Assembly: GCF_023520895.1 (NCBI RefSeq)
Contig: NZ_CP026029.1
Span: 4,340,001 to 4,404,000 of the forward strand
DNA: 64,000 nucleotides
Source of the DNA: Paenibacillus sp. PK3_47
GTDB taxonomy: Bacteria > Bacillota > Bacilli > Paenibacillales > Paenibacillaceae
Direction: 5' to 3'
Shown here: positions 34,986 through 45,400 of the stretch, one piece after another
How positions within the stretch are numbered: position 1 is the stretch's first letter
Layout of the letters: each line of letters begins with the position of its first letter
The notes under the pieces: model-generated
The model's database searches: none
The model's input: only the letters and a program-made list of their open reading frames with translations
Told to the model about the DNA's origin: nothing
Position numbers and translations under genes: made by a program

Positions 34986-37571
34986 ATGGAAACGTCCAGA
35001 ATGTCAACATTAACCGAAGTACTGTCATCATTCACAGCAGAAGATCCAGCAGGCATTACCTTTATCGACGGCGATCAAAAAGAAGAGACGATGACCTATG
35101 CAGAATTGTACTCCAAGGCTGGAAATGTCCTTGCCCGTCTGCAGGGAATCGGGATGAAGCCAAGGGATGAACTGGTCATTCAGCTCCGCGACAACCGCAG
35201 TATCCTGATCGTGTTCTGGGCTTGTCTGCTGGGGCGTATGATTCCGGTGCCGCTGAGTGTAGGCGATAATGACGAGCATAAGCTTAAACTGTTTAAAGTA
35301 TGGGGCATCCTGAACCGTCCCTTCCTGGCTGCGGACAGCGGTGTCCTGGACAAGCTGATGGCTTTTGGCGAAAAAAGGCAGGAAGAGAATACCGCAGACG
35401 AAATGGCGGGAAGGGTGCTGCTGTCTGAAGAGCTCCTGAACGAAGAGGTGCTGCAGGGAAGGATTGAAGCCGCAACACCGGACGACATTGCTTTTATCCA
35501 GTTTTCTTCCGGTTCTACAGGCGAGCCTAAGGGTGTGGTGCTTACCCATGAGAATGTAATGACCAATGTGCGAGCTATTGCCAGCGGCGGTAAGTGGGAG
35601 ACTGAGGAAAGAATTTTGTGCTGGATGCCGCTGACCCATGATATGGGGCTGATCGGGTGCCACCTGTCCCCTCTGGTCAAACGGATGCACCAGTTCCATA
35701 TGCCTACGGCCCTGTTTATCCGCAGACCTTCCTTATGGATGAAAAAAGCCTCTCAGCATAAGGTTGCAATACTGCAGTCGCCCAATTTTGGATATAAGTT
35801 TTTTCTGAATTACTTTAAGCCGGCTATGGCGGAGGATTGGGACCTGTCAACGGTACGGCAGATGATGAACGGTGCAGAGCCTATTTCTTATTCCGTATGC
35901 GAGATGTTTCTGGATGCGGTGGAACCCTACGGGTTCAGGCGCACTGCCATGTTTCCGGTATACGGACTCGCCGAGGCGACTGTGGGAGTCAGTTTTTCGG
36001 AGCCTGGAGAGAGCATCGTTCCGCTGTATTTTAACCGGAGCCGTCTGAATATCGGGGAGCCTGTAGAAGAGCTGGAGCAGGGTCATGCTGACGGAATCTG
36101 TTTTGTGGACGTCGGACATCCCATCGATGATTGCCTTCTGCGTATTTGTGATGATCTGGATGCCGAGGTTCAGGAAGGTGTAATCGGGCATATCCAGATC
36201 AGCGGTAAAAATGTCATGTCCGGCTACTATAATAATCCCCAGGCGACCCAGCGTGCCAAAACAGCAGACGGATGGATCAAAACAGGGGATCTGGGGCTCA
36301 TCTATCACGGCAAGCTGATTGTAACAGGAAGAAGCAAGGATATTATTTTCAGCAATGGACTTAACTATTACCCTCATGATATTGAACGGGTTGCCGAGGA
36401 AGTTGACGGGATCGAGATGGGCAAAGTAGCTGCATGCAGTGCGTATAACAACGATAAAAAGCGTGAAGAGCTGCTGCTGTTCGTCTTGTTCAAGAGAAAA
36501 AATGAAGAATTCACTGAAGTTGCCCGTTCAGCCCGGCTGCACATTCTGGAACAGATGAATCTGACTGTTGACGAAGTGATTCCGGTGCGCAGTCTTCCCA
36601 AGACGACCAGCGGCAAAATTCAAAGATACAAGCTGGGGCAATCTTACAGCTCAGGAGAATTTGATGCCATCAAAGCGGAACTGGAAACGGCAGGCAGTCT
36701 GGAAGCCATGGCAGGTCTCCCTGGAGAATACAACGTAACGGAACAGATGCTGCTGACGATTTGCCGGGAAGTGCTCCAGCATGACAACATTGGCGTGGAT
36801 GATCTCTTTTTCGAGGCAGGTATTGATTCCCTGAAGATCAAACAGTTCGTTGCAAAAGCCGAAGATTTTGTTCCGGGCGGTCTTCATGCGACAGATTTAT
36901 TCACCTATCCTTCGGTCTCTCAGCTCGCCAGAGCCATAGACAGCATGCGGTTTGCCGAATTCTCTGCGCTTGTCATGCCTCAGTCCTGGCTCGCGGATGC
37001 CGGCGCGTACCAGTTTGAGAGAGAAGCCGTCCAGTTCACAATAGAGGGAAATTCCCTGCTGAAGCTTTCGGAGTATTCCATACGGAACCGCATAGAAGCT
37101 TCATCGGTCATTATGGCCGGGCTTGCTTTTCTGTTATCGAAAGTAACAGGTTCACAGGAGATTGTAATACCGGCAATGCTTCATTCGGAGGACTATATTG
37201 AGAATGTCCGGATCCGCCCTGCAGAAGCGGAAAGCCTGGAAGCCCTCTACCGTATGATTCAGGAGAAAACCTCACGTAAATCAGAAGTGCCTGTACAGGC
37301 ACTGGAGCATATCTCTTCCCATGGACATCCCGGTAAGGCCGTTCCCGTTGTATGCAGAGCAGAATATGCGGCACGTAACGCCAGATATCTGGAACGGCAG
37401 GATTTGCTGTTTATCCTGAATGAGAAAATGACGGGGATCACTGTGAACTGCCAATTTAACCGGATAAAGCTAAGAAGCGATAAAATACGCGAATTGGCCC
37501 ACAATTTTAACAAGTGGATCAGCTTGGCCGTTATAGAGCAATCTTCTGTGAACGGGGCTGTTGTCCAATGA
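34986..37571 (+). CDS. Fatty acyl-AMP ligase - acyl carrier protein with C-terminal half-condensation domain
   Basis: The protein has 861 residues. The FAAL domain (about 1-570) has FSSGSTGEPKGVVLTHENV and the acyl-AMP pocket motif YGLAEATVG. It activates a fatty acid as adenylate and loads the ACP (about 590-655; Ser in AGIDSLK). The last ~185 residues (from about 675) correspond to only the C-terminal lobe of a condensation domain. ASSVIMAGLAFLLSKVTGSQEI is the recognisable part by its first residues, and there is no HHxxxDG motif. The order FAAL-ACP before AT and KS resembles the loading part of iturin/mycosubtilin-type synthetases. Its stop overlaps the next gene (ATGA). Confidence 0.93.
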   Translation: METSRMSTLTEVLSSFTAEDPAGITFIDGDQKEETMTYAELYSKAGNVLARLQGIGMKPRDELVIQLRDNRSILIVFWACLLGRMIPVPLSVGDNDEHKLKLFKVWGILNRPFLAADSGVLDKLMAFGEKRQEENTADEMAGRVLLSEELLNEEVLQGRIEAATPDDIAFIQFSSGSTGEPKGVVLTHENVMTNVRAIASGGKWETEERILCWMPLTHDMGLIGCHLSPLVKRMHQFHMPTALFIRRPSLWMKKASQHKVAILQSPNFGYKFFLNYFKPAMAEDWDLSTVRQMMNGAEPISYSVCEMFLDAVEPYGFRRTAMFPVYGLAEATVGVSFSEPGESIVPLYFNRSRLNIGEPVEELEQGHADGICFVDVGHPIDDCLLRICDDLDAEVQEGVIGHIQISGKNVMSGYYNNPQATQRAKTADGWIKTGDLGLIYHGKLIVTGRSKDIIFSNGLNYYPHDIERVAEEVDGIEMGKVAACSAYNNDKKREELLLFVLFKRKNEEFTEVARSARLHILEQMNLTVDEVIPVRSLPKTTSGKIQRYKLGQSYSSGEFDAIKAELETAGSLEAMAGLPGEYNVTEQMLLTICREVLQHDNIGVDDLFFEAGIDSLKIKQFVAKAEDFVPGGLHATDLFTYPSVSQLARAIDSMRFAEFSALVMPQSWLADAGAYQFEREAVQFTIEGNSLLKLSEYSIRNRIEASSVIMAGLAFLLSKVTGSQEIVIPAMLHSEDYIENVRIRPAEAESLEALYRMIQEKTSRKSEVPVQALEHISSHGHPGKAVPVVCRAEYAARNARYLERQDLLFILNEKMTGITVNCQFNRIKLRSDKIRELAHNFNKWISLAVIEQSSVNGAVVQ

Positions 37572-38818
37572 ACACCTTCGCCTGTTTATTTCCCGGGCAG
37601 GGATCGCAGTACAGCGGAATGGGGCAGCATTGCTATGAACGCTATGCTTCGGTCCGCAGGCTTTATCAATTGGCCGATGAAATATTAGGCTTCAAGCTTG
37701 CACAGCTGTGCTTTAAGGGAGAGATCGTGGAGCTGACCCGCACCTCCAATACACAGCCGGCTCTGCTCATAACCAGCCTGGCGATGTTTACAGTGTTCAT
37801 AGAAGAGCATAACCGGCTTCCTGACTATGCTGCAGGGCACAGTCTCGGCGAGTTCTCGGCATTGACTGCTGCAGGCGTTCTTACGCTGGAAGATGCCCTG
37901 CGGCTGGTCCGCAGAAGAGGTCTGATTATGGAAGAAGGAACGACAGCCCCGGGAGCGATGTACGCGGTCAGCGGAATGACAAGAGCGCAGATCGAGCGTT
38001 TGCTCGCTGAGCTGCCAGGGAGCTCCGGAGTGAAGGGAGTGGATATTTCCAATGATAATTCCCCGGAGCAGGTTGTCTTGTCAGGCTATGCTGATGCGGC
38101 AGCAGAGGCGGCCGCCCTGCTTGAAGATGCCGGAGCCAGGACAGTCATGCTAAATGTAAGTGCACCGTTTCACAGCCGGATTATGGAGAATGCAGCTGCA
38201 CAGTTCATAGAAGAAGCGCGGCAATATACGTATAACCGGCCAGCTTTTCCTGTGATAAGTAATGTAACGGCAATGCCTTATGCAGAAGGGGACGATGTTG
38301 CGGAGCTGCTGGCTTTACAAATGGCCAGACCGGTCCGCTGGCGGGAATCCATGCAGTATCTGCACAGTAAAGGTGTACAGGGAATGGTTGAGATGGGTCC
38401 GAAGATGGTATTAACCGGACTTGCCCTGAAAAATAATCCATCTGTTCATGCGTTTGCGCTGGACCGGGAGGCAGACCGTCAAGGCTTCAGCGATTGGCTG
38501 GGACAGCCGGACAAACCTGGTATGGCGAATGCCTGGGTTGCCGGTTTTGTGACATGCTGTCTGACGGAAGCGGTCTGTACGCAAAATCATAACCGCAACG
38601 AGGAGGAATACCGGACTGGTGTTCTTGCCCCATATCATCAGCTGATGGAAATCGTGAACTCGTATGACCAGGGAAAAGCTTCAGGTGACCCTGCTGATGC
38701 CTCTGAAGCGCTCCGGCTGTTAAAACAGATTCTACATGCCAAAAAAGTCCCGGAATACGAGCAGTCCATCAGTATCTGTGCCGTATTGGAGACCTCCCAA
38801 AAAGAAGTTCCCATATAA
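37568..38818 (+). CDS. Stand-alone malonyl-CoA acyltransferase (FenF/FabD-like)
   Basis: This 416-residue protein starts in an ATGA overlap. The AT domain (about 1-290) has PGQGSQYSGMG, the active Ser in AGHSLGE, the carboxylate-binding Arg in RRRGLIME and SAPFHSRIM, which indicates malonyl selectivity. The ~110-residue C-terminal extension ends in a helical segment like that of FenF-type enzymes. The next gene has a KS but no AT, so this enzyme is expected to load the KS-module ACP in trans with malonate. Confidence 0.93.
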   Translation: MNTFACLFPGQGSQYSGMGQHCYERYASVRRLYQLADEILGFKLAQLCFKGEIVELTRTSNTQPALLITSLAMFTVFIEEHNRLPDYAAGHSLGEFSALTAAGVLTLEDALRLVRRRGLIMEEGTTAPGAMYAVSGMTRAQIERLLAELPGSSGVKGVDISNDNSPEQVVLSGYADAAAEAAALLEDAGARTVMLNVSAPFHSRIMENAAAQFIEEARQYTYNRPAFPVISNVTAMPYAEGDDVAELLALQMARPVRWRESMQYLHSKGVQGMVEMGPKMVLTGLALKNNPSVHAFALDREADRQGFSDWLGQPDKPGMANAWVAGFVTCCLTEAVCTQNHNRNEEEYRTGVLAPYHQLMEIVNSYDQGKASGDPADASEALRLLKQILHAKKVPEYEQSISICAVLETSQKEVPI

Positions 38819-38879
38819 ATGACGGTTCATATCCTTGGCAGTTTAACTCATTTTAATAGATTTAGAGGGATGTGGAGAA

Positions 38880-41800
38880 ATGGACGACTTGTTCTCAAAT
38901 TTTATATACGAGGAACTGGGAGACAACGCGGATTATACAGCGGGGGATCGGCCGGAGATCAGCAAACGGGACATTGCTATTATCGGGATGGCGGTCAAGC
39001 TTCCGGGAGCCGAAAATCTGGACGCGTTCTGGCAGCTGTGTGCGGAAGGACGGGACTGCATCGGAGCCTTTCCGGAATCGCGGAAAAAAGATACTGACGC
39101 CTATCTTGATTATATGGGCATTTCACCGCACCCGTATCTGGACGGAGCTTATCTGGATAATATATCGGGCTTTGATTACTCCTTTTTCAACCTTTCGCCC
39201 AAAGAAGCCAGCCTGATGAATCCCTGCCAGCGGCTGTTTCTCGAAAAATCATGGGAAGCAATTGAGAATGCCGGGTACGGCGGAGACCGGATATCCGGCT
39301 CCCGGACAGGAGTATATGTCGGGTACATTGGCGACATGGAGGGTTACCGGTACAGATCCATGGTCCAGGATGCGGAGAAGGGCCTGAATCCGATTGCTGT
39401 TCCCGGAAATCTGGCTTCTATTATTCCCGGCCGGATCTCTTATCTTCTGGACTTGCGCGGCCCGAGTATGCTGGTGGATACTGCCTGCTCCTCCTCGCTG
39501 GTGGCCGTTCATCTGGCCTGTGAAAGCATCCGCAGCGGGAAGTGCGATATGGCGCTGGCCGGAGGGATCAAATTGTACATTTTACCGTTAAATGAAGGGG
39601 TACGCATCGGAATAGAATCTTCGGATGGCCGCACCCGTTCATTTGACGACCAGTCGGACGGTACAGGGATTGGCGAAGGGGCGGGCGTAGTTCTTCTGAA
39701 GCCGCTGTACCGCGCACTTGAGGACGGGGACAACATTCATGCCGTTATCAAGGGAAGTGCCGTCAATCAGGACGGAAAATCCGCCGGCATTACTGCACCG
39801 AGAACGACAGCGCAAACAGAGCTGCTCATTGATGCATGGATGGATGCGGGGATCGATCCGGGCCGCATCGCTTATCTGGAGGCCCATGGAACAGGGACCC
39901 GGCTCGGAGATCCGGTTGAAATTGAGGGTATTACTCAAGCGTTCAACAAGTATACGCAGCGTAAGCAATTCTGTGCAATCGGCTCTGTGAAGTCCAATCT
40001 GGGACATCTGTATGAAGCGGCAGGAATCATCGGATTGATTAAATCTGCTCTTGCCATGAAACATCGTCAGCTGCCCCCCAGTATTCATTTCACCCGCCCT
40101 AACCGTGAAATCCGTTTTGAACAGTCACCGGTATTTCTGAACAACAGGCTGCGGGAATGGCCTGATGAGCACTATCCGCGGTTGTCCGGAGTCAGTTCTT
40201 TCGGATTCAACGGTACAAATTGCCATGTAGTGCTTGAAGAAGCACCGGCAGCCCAACCCGGGGAGCCTTCAAACGATGCACTGAATCTGCTGGCCCTTTC
40301 TGCCAAAAGCATGTCTTCGCTCAGAAGGCTGGCTGGACGTTACCTTTCTTTCCTGGCCACACATCCTATGGCAGATCTGCGGGATCTCTGTTACACGGCC
40401 AATACAGGACGCGGGCACTATGCCTGCCGGCTGATTTTGATGGCCGAAAGCCTTCCGGAAGTATCTGACAAGCTGGAGAAACTGACACACAGCAGCGATT
40501 GGAGCGGACTGGGCCCAGGCATCTTTTTCAGCGGACAGGATAATGACAACCCGGATAACAGCACAAGTCCGGGGCAGGACCTGTACTCCAAAAAGCTGCA
40601 GCACATTTGTGAATCCTATATCCGGGGCATCGAGGTTAATTGGGATCTGCTCTACCGCCAGGAGTCAAGAAAAAGAGTGGAGCTGCCCGCCTATCCGTTT
40701 GATCCCCGGACTTGCTGGCCGGAGTTTACAGGAAGTAACCTAGAAGGCCGTTCTCTTGGGCAGGGGACTGACGGGCGGCAGATCGTGTTAACCGGCAGGC
40801 CGGAAGGGGAGACGTATTCCCGGATGGAAGAGACAGTCGGAAAAATCTGGGGAGAGACGCTCGGATATAAGGAATTAAATATTCACCACAGCCTGTTTTC
40901 TCTAGGGGCGGATTCAATTGCTATTCTCCGGCTGGCCAACCGGATGAGTGAGGAGCTGCGCATAGAGCTGCCCTTCGCGCAGTTGATTGCCAATCCTACC
41001 ATCGCACATTGTTCGGCACAGATGGAGGCCTTTCCTCCTCCGGGGAATGGATTGATAAACGGTGAACCAAGCGGGTTTGCCTCCATTCCTCATGTGGAAG
41101 ACAAAGCCTGGTATGCGGCTTCGGCGGCTCAGGAGCGGATGTACGCCCTTAGTCAGCTTGTAGAGGGGAGCACGGTGTATCATGTGACAGGCGCGGTAGA
41201 TTTTTCAGTAAGCCTGGACATGGACAAGCTGAACGCTGTCTTCCGGGAACTGATTGAACGGCATGAAATTCTCAGAACTTCTTTCCGGGTGGTTCACGGA
41301 AAGCCGGTTCAATATGTCCACGAGCCTGGCACCCTGGCCTTTGCACTGGAAGAGTATCCAGTCATTCAGGAACATGAAATAACGGCGGTCGCTGAACGAT
41401 TTGTAAGACCTTTTGAACTGGGGAAGGCGCCGCTGTTCAGGGTGGCGGCTGTACATTTTCCGGAGGACCGTACCGTGCTGATCGTAGACATGCACCATAT
41501 TATTACGGATGGCACCTCAATGGAGACCCTGACCAGGGAAATCGGCCTGCTCTATGCGGGGAACAGGCTGAAACCCCTGAAGCATCAGTATAAGGATTAC
41601 TCCAGCTGGCAGCAGAACAACAGGAACACTGCCGGTTACAGGGGGCAAGAGAAGTATTGGCTGCAGGAGTTCGCTGAAATGCCGCAGGTACTGGAGCTCA
41701 ATCCGGATGTCAAAAGGCCGGCTGTCCAAAGCTTTCAGGGAGCGGAAATTACCTTCACTTTTGACCGGGAGCTTACGGAACAGATCAAGAATCTGGCCCG

Positions 41801-42455
41801 CCGCCTGGATTGCACAGTGTTCATGATTTTACTGGCTACGCTTAATGTTCTGCTCGCTAAGCAAAGCGGTCAGAGCGAAATCGTTATCGGATGTCCCGTC
41901 TCCGGCCGTGAGCATCCGGATCTGGCGGGAATGCTCGGTCTGATGGTTAACACCATTGCCATCAAGAACATCATCGGAAGGGACGACAGCTTTGCCAGCC
42001 TGGCCGAAAAAACACGCATCAAAACACTGCAGGCCTACAGCAATCAGGCGTATCAGTTCGATGATCTGGTCGACAAGGTCATGGTACATAGAAATCCGGG
42101 TGCGTCCCCGGTTTTCACAGTTATGTTCGTGCTGCAAAACATGCCTGTCATTCAGCTAGGGAATGTTCAGTCCCGGCCGTTCAAGCTGAACAAAACCTCA
42201 GAAATGTTCGATCTGTCCTTTGTTGCGGCAGAAGCCGATAATGAAATCTGCTTCAGTCTGACCTATGCAACCAGTTTGTTCACCCGGCCGGCAATCGGTA
42301 AGATGGCGGACAGATACCGGAAGATGGTGGAGCAGATGATAGCTGGACCGGAGATTCTTTTGGAGCATATTGAGTTTATGTCGGCCGAAGAGGCAGACCG
42401 CTATAACCGGAATTCCGCCGGCGCTGATGTGATTGAGGCCGATTTTGCATTCTAA
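38880..42455 (+). CDS. AT-less polyketide synthase module with condensation domain: KS-ACP-C
   Basis: The protein has 1191 residues. KS (about 30-455) has active-site Cys203 in DTACSSS, His336 in EAHGTGT and His376 in KSNLGH. A post-KS linker is followed directly by the ACP (Ser679 in LGADSI). No AT, ketoreductase, dehydratase or aminotransferase is present. A condensation domain follows (about 745-1180) with His872 in MHHIITDG. The KS would extend the fatty acyl chain by one malonate and leave a beta-keto group. The C domain would then join it to the first amino acid. The protein ends in the tail EADFAF. Its cognate A domain lies on the next protein. Confidence 0.94.
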   Translation: MDDLFSNFIYEELGDNADYTAGDRPEISKRDIAIIGMAVKLPGAENLDAFWQLCAEGRDCIGAFPESRKKDTDAYLDYMGISPHPYLDGAYLDNISGFDYSFFNLSPKEASLMNPCQRLFLEKSWEAIENAGYGGDRISGSRTGVYVGYIGDMEGYRYRSMVQDAEKGLNPIAVPGNLASIIPGRISYLLDLRGPSMLVDTACSSSLVAVHLACESIRSGKCDMALAGGIKLYILPLNEGVRIGIESSDGRTRSFDDQSDGTGIGEGAGVVLLKPLYRALEDGDNIHAVIKGSAVNQDGKSAGITAPRTTAQTELLIDAWMDAGIDPGRIAYLEAHGTGTRLGDPVEIEGITQAFNKYTQRKQFCAIGSVKSNLGHLYEAAGIIGLIKSALAMKHRQLPPSIHFTRPNREIRFEQSPVFLNNRLREWPDEHYPRLSGVSSFGFNGTNCHVVLEEAPAAQPGEPSNDALNLLALSAKSMSSLRRLAGRYLSFLATHPMADLRDLCYTANTGRGHYACRLILMAESLPEVSDKLEKLTHSSDWSGLGPGIFFSGQDNDNPDNSTSPGQDLYSKKLQHICESYIRGIEVNWDLLYRQESRKRVELPAYPFDPRTCWPEFTGSNLEGRSLGQGTDGRQIVLTGRPEGETYSRMEETVGKIWGETLGYKELNIHHSLFSLGADSIAILRLANRMSEELRIELPFAQLIANPTIAHCSAQMEAFPPPGNGLINGEPSGFASIPHVEDKAWYAASAAQERMYALSQLVEGSTVYHVTGAVDFSVSLDMDKLNAVFRELIERHEILRTSFRVVHGKPVQYVHEPGTLAFALEEYPVIQEHEITAVAERFVRPFELGKAPLFRVAAVHFPEDRTVLIVDMHHIITDGTSMETLTREIGLLYAGNRLKPLKHQYKDYSSWQQNNRNTAGYRGQEKYWLQEFAEMPQVLELNPDVKRPAVQSFQGAEITFTFDRELTEQIKNLARRLDCTVFMILLATLNVLLAKQSGQSEIVIGCPVSGREHPDLAGMLGLMVNTIAIKNIIGRDDSFASLAEKTRIKTLQAYSNQAYQFDDLVDKVMVHRNPGASPVFTVMFVLQNMPVIQLGNVQSRPFKLNKTSEMFDLSFVAAEADNEICFSLTYATSLFTRPAIGKMADRYRKMVEQMIAGPEILLEHIEFMSAEEADRYNRNSAGADVIEADFAF

Positions 42456-42482
42456 GAGGTGAAATTCGGAGGGGTGACAAGC

Positions 42483-45400
42483 ATGAGTACCAGCTTAATC
42501 AAGGTTTCAGAAGCCTATTGGGTAGACACCGTACAGGCTAAATACGAACGGCTGCAGCTGGGAATTCCCGCTGCAGGCACTGCAGCTTCCCCCGGGCACT
42601 GGGGGTTTGAACTGGACCCGGAGCTGCACCAGCAGTTGTACCGGTTAAGCGGGGGCAATGATTTCATGATTTATATTGTGCTCCTGACAGTATACAAGAT
42701 CGTTCTGGAACGAATCTGCGGAACAAGCGAATTTGCGGTCGGAGTTCCGCCTTACTTCAAGGACAGCAGTGAACACCATGCCAATCCCTACCTGCTGAGC
42801 CTGAATGATCAGGACCATAACCGTTTACCGGTCAAACAGGCACTTTCCGCACAGCGCGCAAGCCTGAATGAGCTCTACCGGCATCAATTTTATCCTGGAG
42901 ACCGGCTATATGGAATTCACGGTGTACCGAACAGGGTCAATGCCTTTATCGGCATGCGCAATATACATCAAACTCATGTGCTTCAGGGGCTGTTACAGCT
43001 TCAATATAATGAGCTGATGCTGATTGCGGAACAACAGGAAGACAGAATTACAGTGGAATTCTACAGCCGTTCGCCTATGCCGGCAGAAGAATGCAGCCTG
43101 TGGTCCGGCAGTTTCCGTAACGTTCTGGCTGCCCTGCTGTCTGATCTGGAGCAGCCGGTTGAAAACCTGGAGCTGGTGGATGAACAGCAGAAGCAGCAGC
43201 TTTTGAAGGATTTTAACGGGAACGGAGTTCAGTATCCGGTGGACAGGGCTGTACATCAGATGTTTGAGGAACAGGTGAATGAAAGGCCGGATCAGCTGGC
43301 AATATGGAGCGAAGCTGCAGCGGTAACGTACCGGGAACTGAACAGACGGGCCAACAGACTGGCCTGGCTGCTCCGGCGCGAGGGGATAGTACCTGAAGCC
43401 CCGGTTGCTGTAGTAAGCAGCAGTTCGGCAGACATGATCGCCGGCATACTTGCGGTCCTGAAGGCGGGAGCAACTTACATCCCAATAGATCCTGAATATC
43501 CGTCCGAGCGGATCGCTTATATTATACGGGACAGCGGAGCCGGAATAGCGCTCGTGGATGAGCAGGGTGCAGACCTGGTCAAGGCACTGCCGGTTGCTGC
43601 ACTCAGTCTGGATGCATACGTAACGCCTGGTATCCCGGAAGAAAATCTTAATCTGGATGTTCCTTCAGAACGGCTTGCTTACATTATTTATACCTCAGGC
43701 ACGACGGGCAATCCAAAGGGGGTCGCTGTTGAGCACCGTTCATTGGTTCATTTATGCTGCTGGCATAACGCATACTACCATGTCGATTCCACTGATTTAG
43801 CTGCCAAGTATGCAGGAACCGGGTTCGATGCCAGCGTGTGGGAGATTTTCCCTGTCCTGCTTGCGGGGGCTACCCTGCATATTGTTCCGGCTGAATTGCG
43901 GCTGGATGCAAAAAAGCTGAACGAACATTATGAGAGCTGCGGGATTACTATAGGTTTTCTGCCCACAAGTATTTTTGAACGGTTCATTCAATATGAAAAC
44001 CGGTCGCTGAAGCGCCTGCTGACAGGAGCGGAGAAGCTCAAAGTCGTACGTGAGCAGACTTATGAGCTTTATAACAACTATGGTCCCACGGAATATACGG
44101 TTGTGACAACCAGCTTCAGGATCGACAGGGAGTACGCCAATATTCCGATTGGCAAACCGGTGGGCAATACCCGGGTCTATATCCTGAATCAGGGCAACCG
44201 TCTTCAGCCTGTCGGTGTTGCCGGAGAGCTGTGTATATCGGGGGACGGCCTGGCGCGGGGTTACCTTCATAATGAGGAGCTGACGAACGCCAAGTTTACA
44301 GAGAATCCGTATGCGCCGGGTGAACGGATGTACCGGACAGGGGATTTGGCCCGCTGGCGGCCGGACGGAAATATTGAATATCTGGGCCGTATAGACCAGC
44401 AGGTGAAGATCCGGGGGTTCCGGGTCGAGCTTGGCGAGATCGAAAGCCGGATGCTGGGAATCGGCGGTATACGTGAAGCTGCAGTAAAGGATTGGGACCG
44501 GGACGGCACGACGATGCTGTGCGGTTACTACGTGTCTGATACAGAAAGGAGTCCAGCAAGCTTGCGCGAGGCGCTGCAGCGGACACTGCCGGATTATATG
44601 GTTCCAGCCTGCTTTATACGGCTCGGGGAGCTGAAGGTTACGGCCAACGGCAAAATTGACCGCAGGGCGCTGCCTGAGCCGGAAGGCGATGTTCTGACAG
44701 GGACAAGCTACACTGCACCGCGCTGCGAAACAGAACGGATAATGGCCGGGATCTGGGCAGAGGTGCTCGGCATGAGCGGGGAGCCGGGAATCCACGATGA
44801 CTTTTTCGGTCTGGGCGGACATTCACTGAAGGTTACGGCACTGATTACGCGGATTCACGAGCGGCTGGATGCGGTGGTAAGCGTAAAGGATGTGTTCACT
44901 GCACCAACAATAGCCCAGCTTTCGGAGCTGGTCAGACAATCGGAGCCGGGAACGTACGGGGAGATCCGTAAGTTAGAGGAGCAGGAGTTCTACGAGGCCT
45001 CCTCGGCCCAGAAGCGGATGTTCGTTCTGCACCAGCTGAACCCTGACAGTCTGGCTTACCATGTGCCGGGTGCATTCCTGATCCGGGGCAGACTGGACGA
45101 AGCCCGGTTAAGCCGTGCGCTGCTTCAGCTGATCCGCAGGCATGAGGCGCTGAGAACCCGGTTTGCAGAGGTTGGGGGAAGGGTTGTCCAGAAGATTGTC
45201 CCTATGGAAGAAGTCAGCTTTACTGCAGAGCGCTTTGCTGCAGCCAGCAGCAATGAAGCGCAGGCATGGATGGCTGATTACCTCCAGCCTTTTGAGCTGC
45301 ACAGCGGCCTTCCCATCCGGGCAGCCGTGATCACGCTGGAACAGGACAAAAACATTTTGCTGCTGGATATTCACCATATTGCTGTGGATGGAGCATCGGC

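Noticed and set aside
38819..39097. Open frame starting with ATG immediately after the acyltransferase stop codon
   Set aside because: It runs out of frame into the KS gene. Its residues are not conserved, and the KS start at 38880 has its own ribosome binding site.
42483..43200. Frameshift or assembly error as the cause of the truncated condensation domains
   Set aside because: The same truncation at the same domain position occurs in three NRPS proteins. Each has a good start codon and ribosome binding site, and the upstream protein always ends in a complete C domain.
43797..44822. Antisense open frame of 341 codons opposite the first Leu adenylation domain
   Set aside because: The adenylation and carrier core motifs on the plus strand are intact. 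A similar antisense frame occurs opposite the duplicated A4 region, as expected of a shadow.
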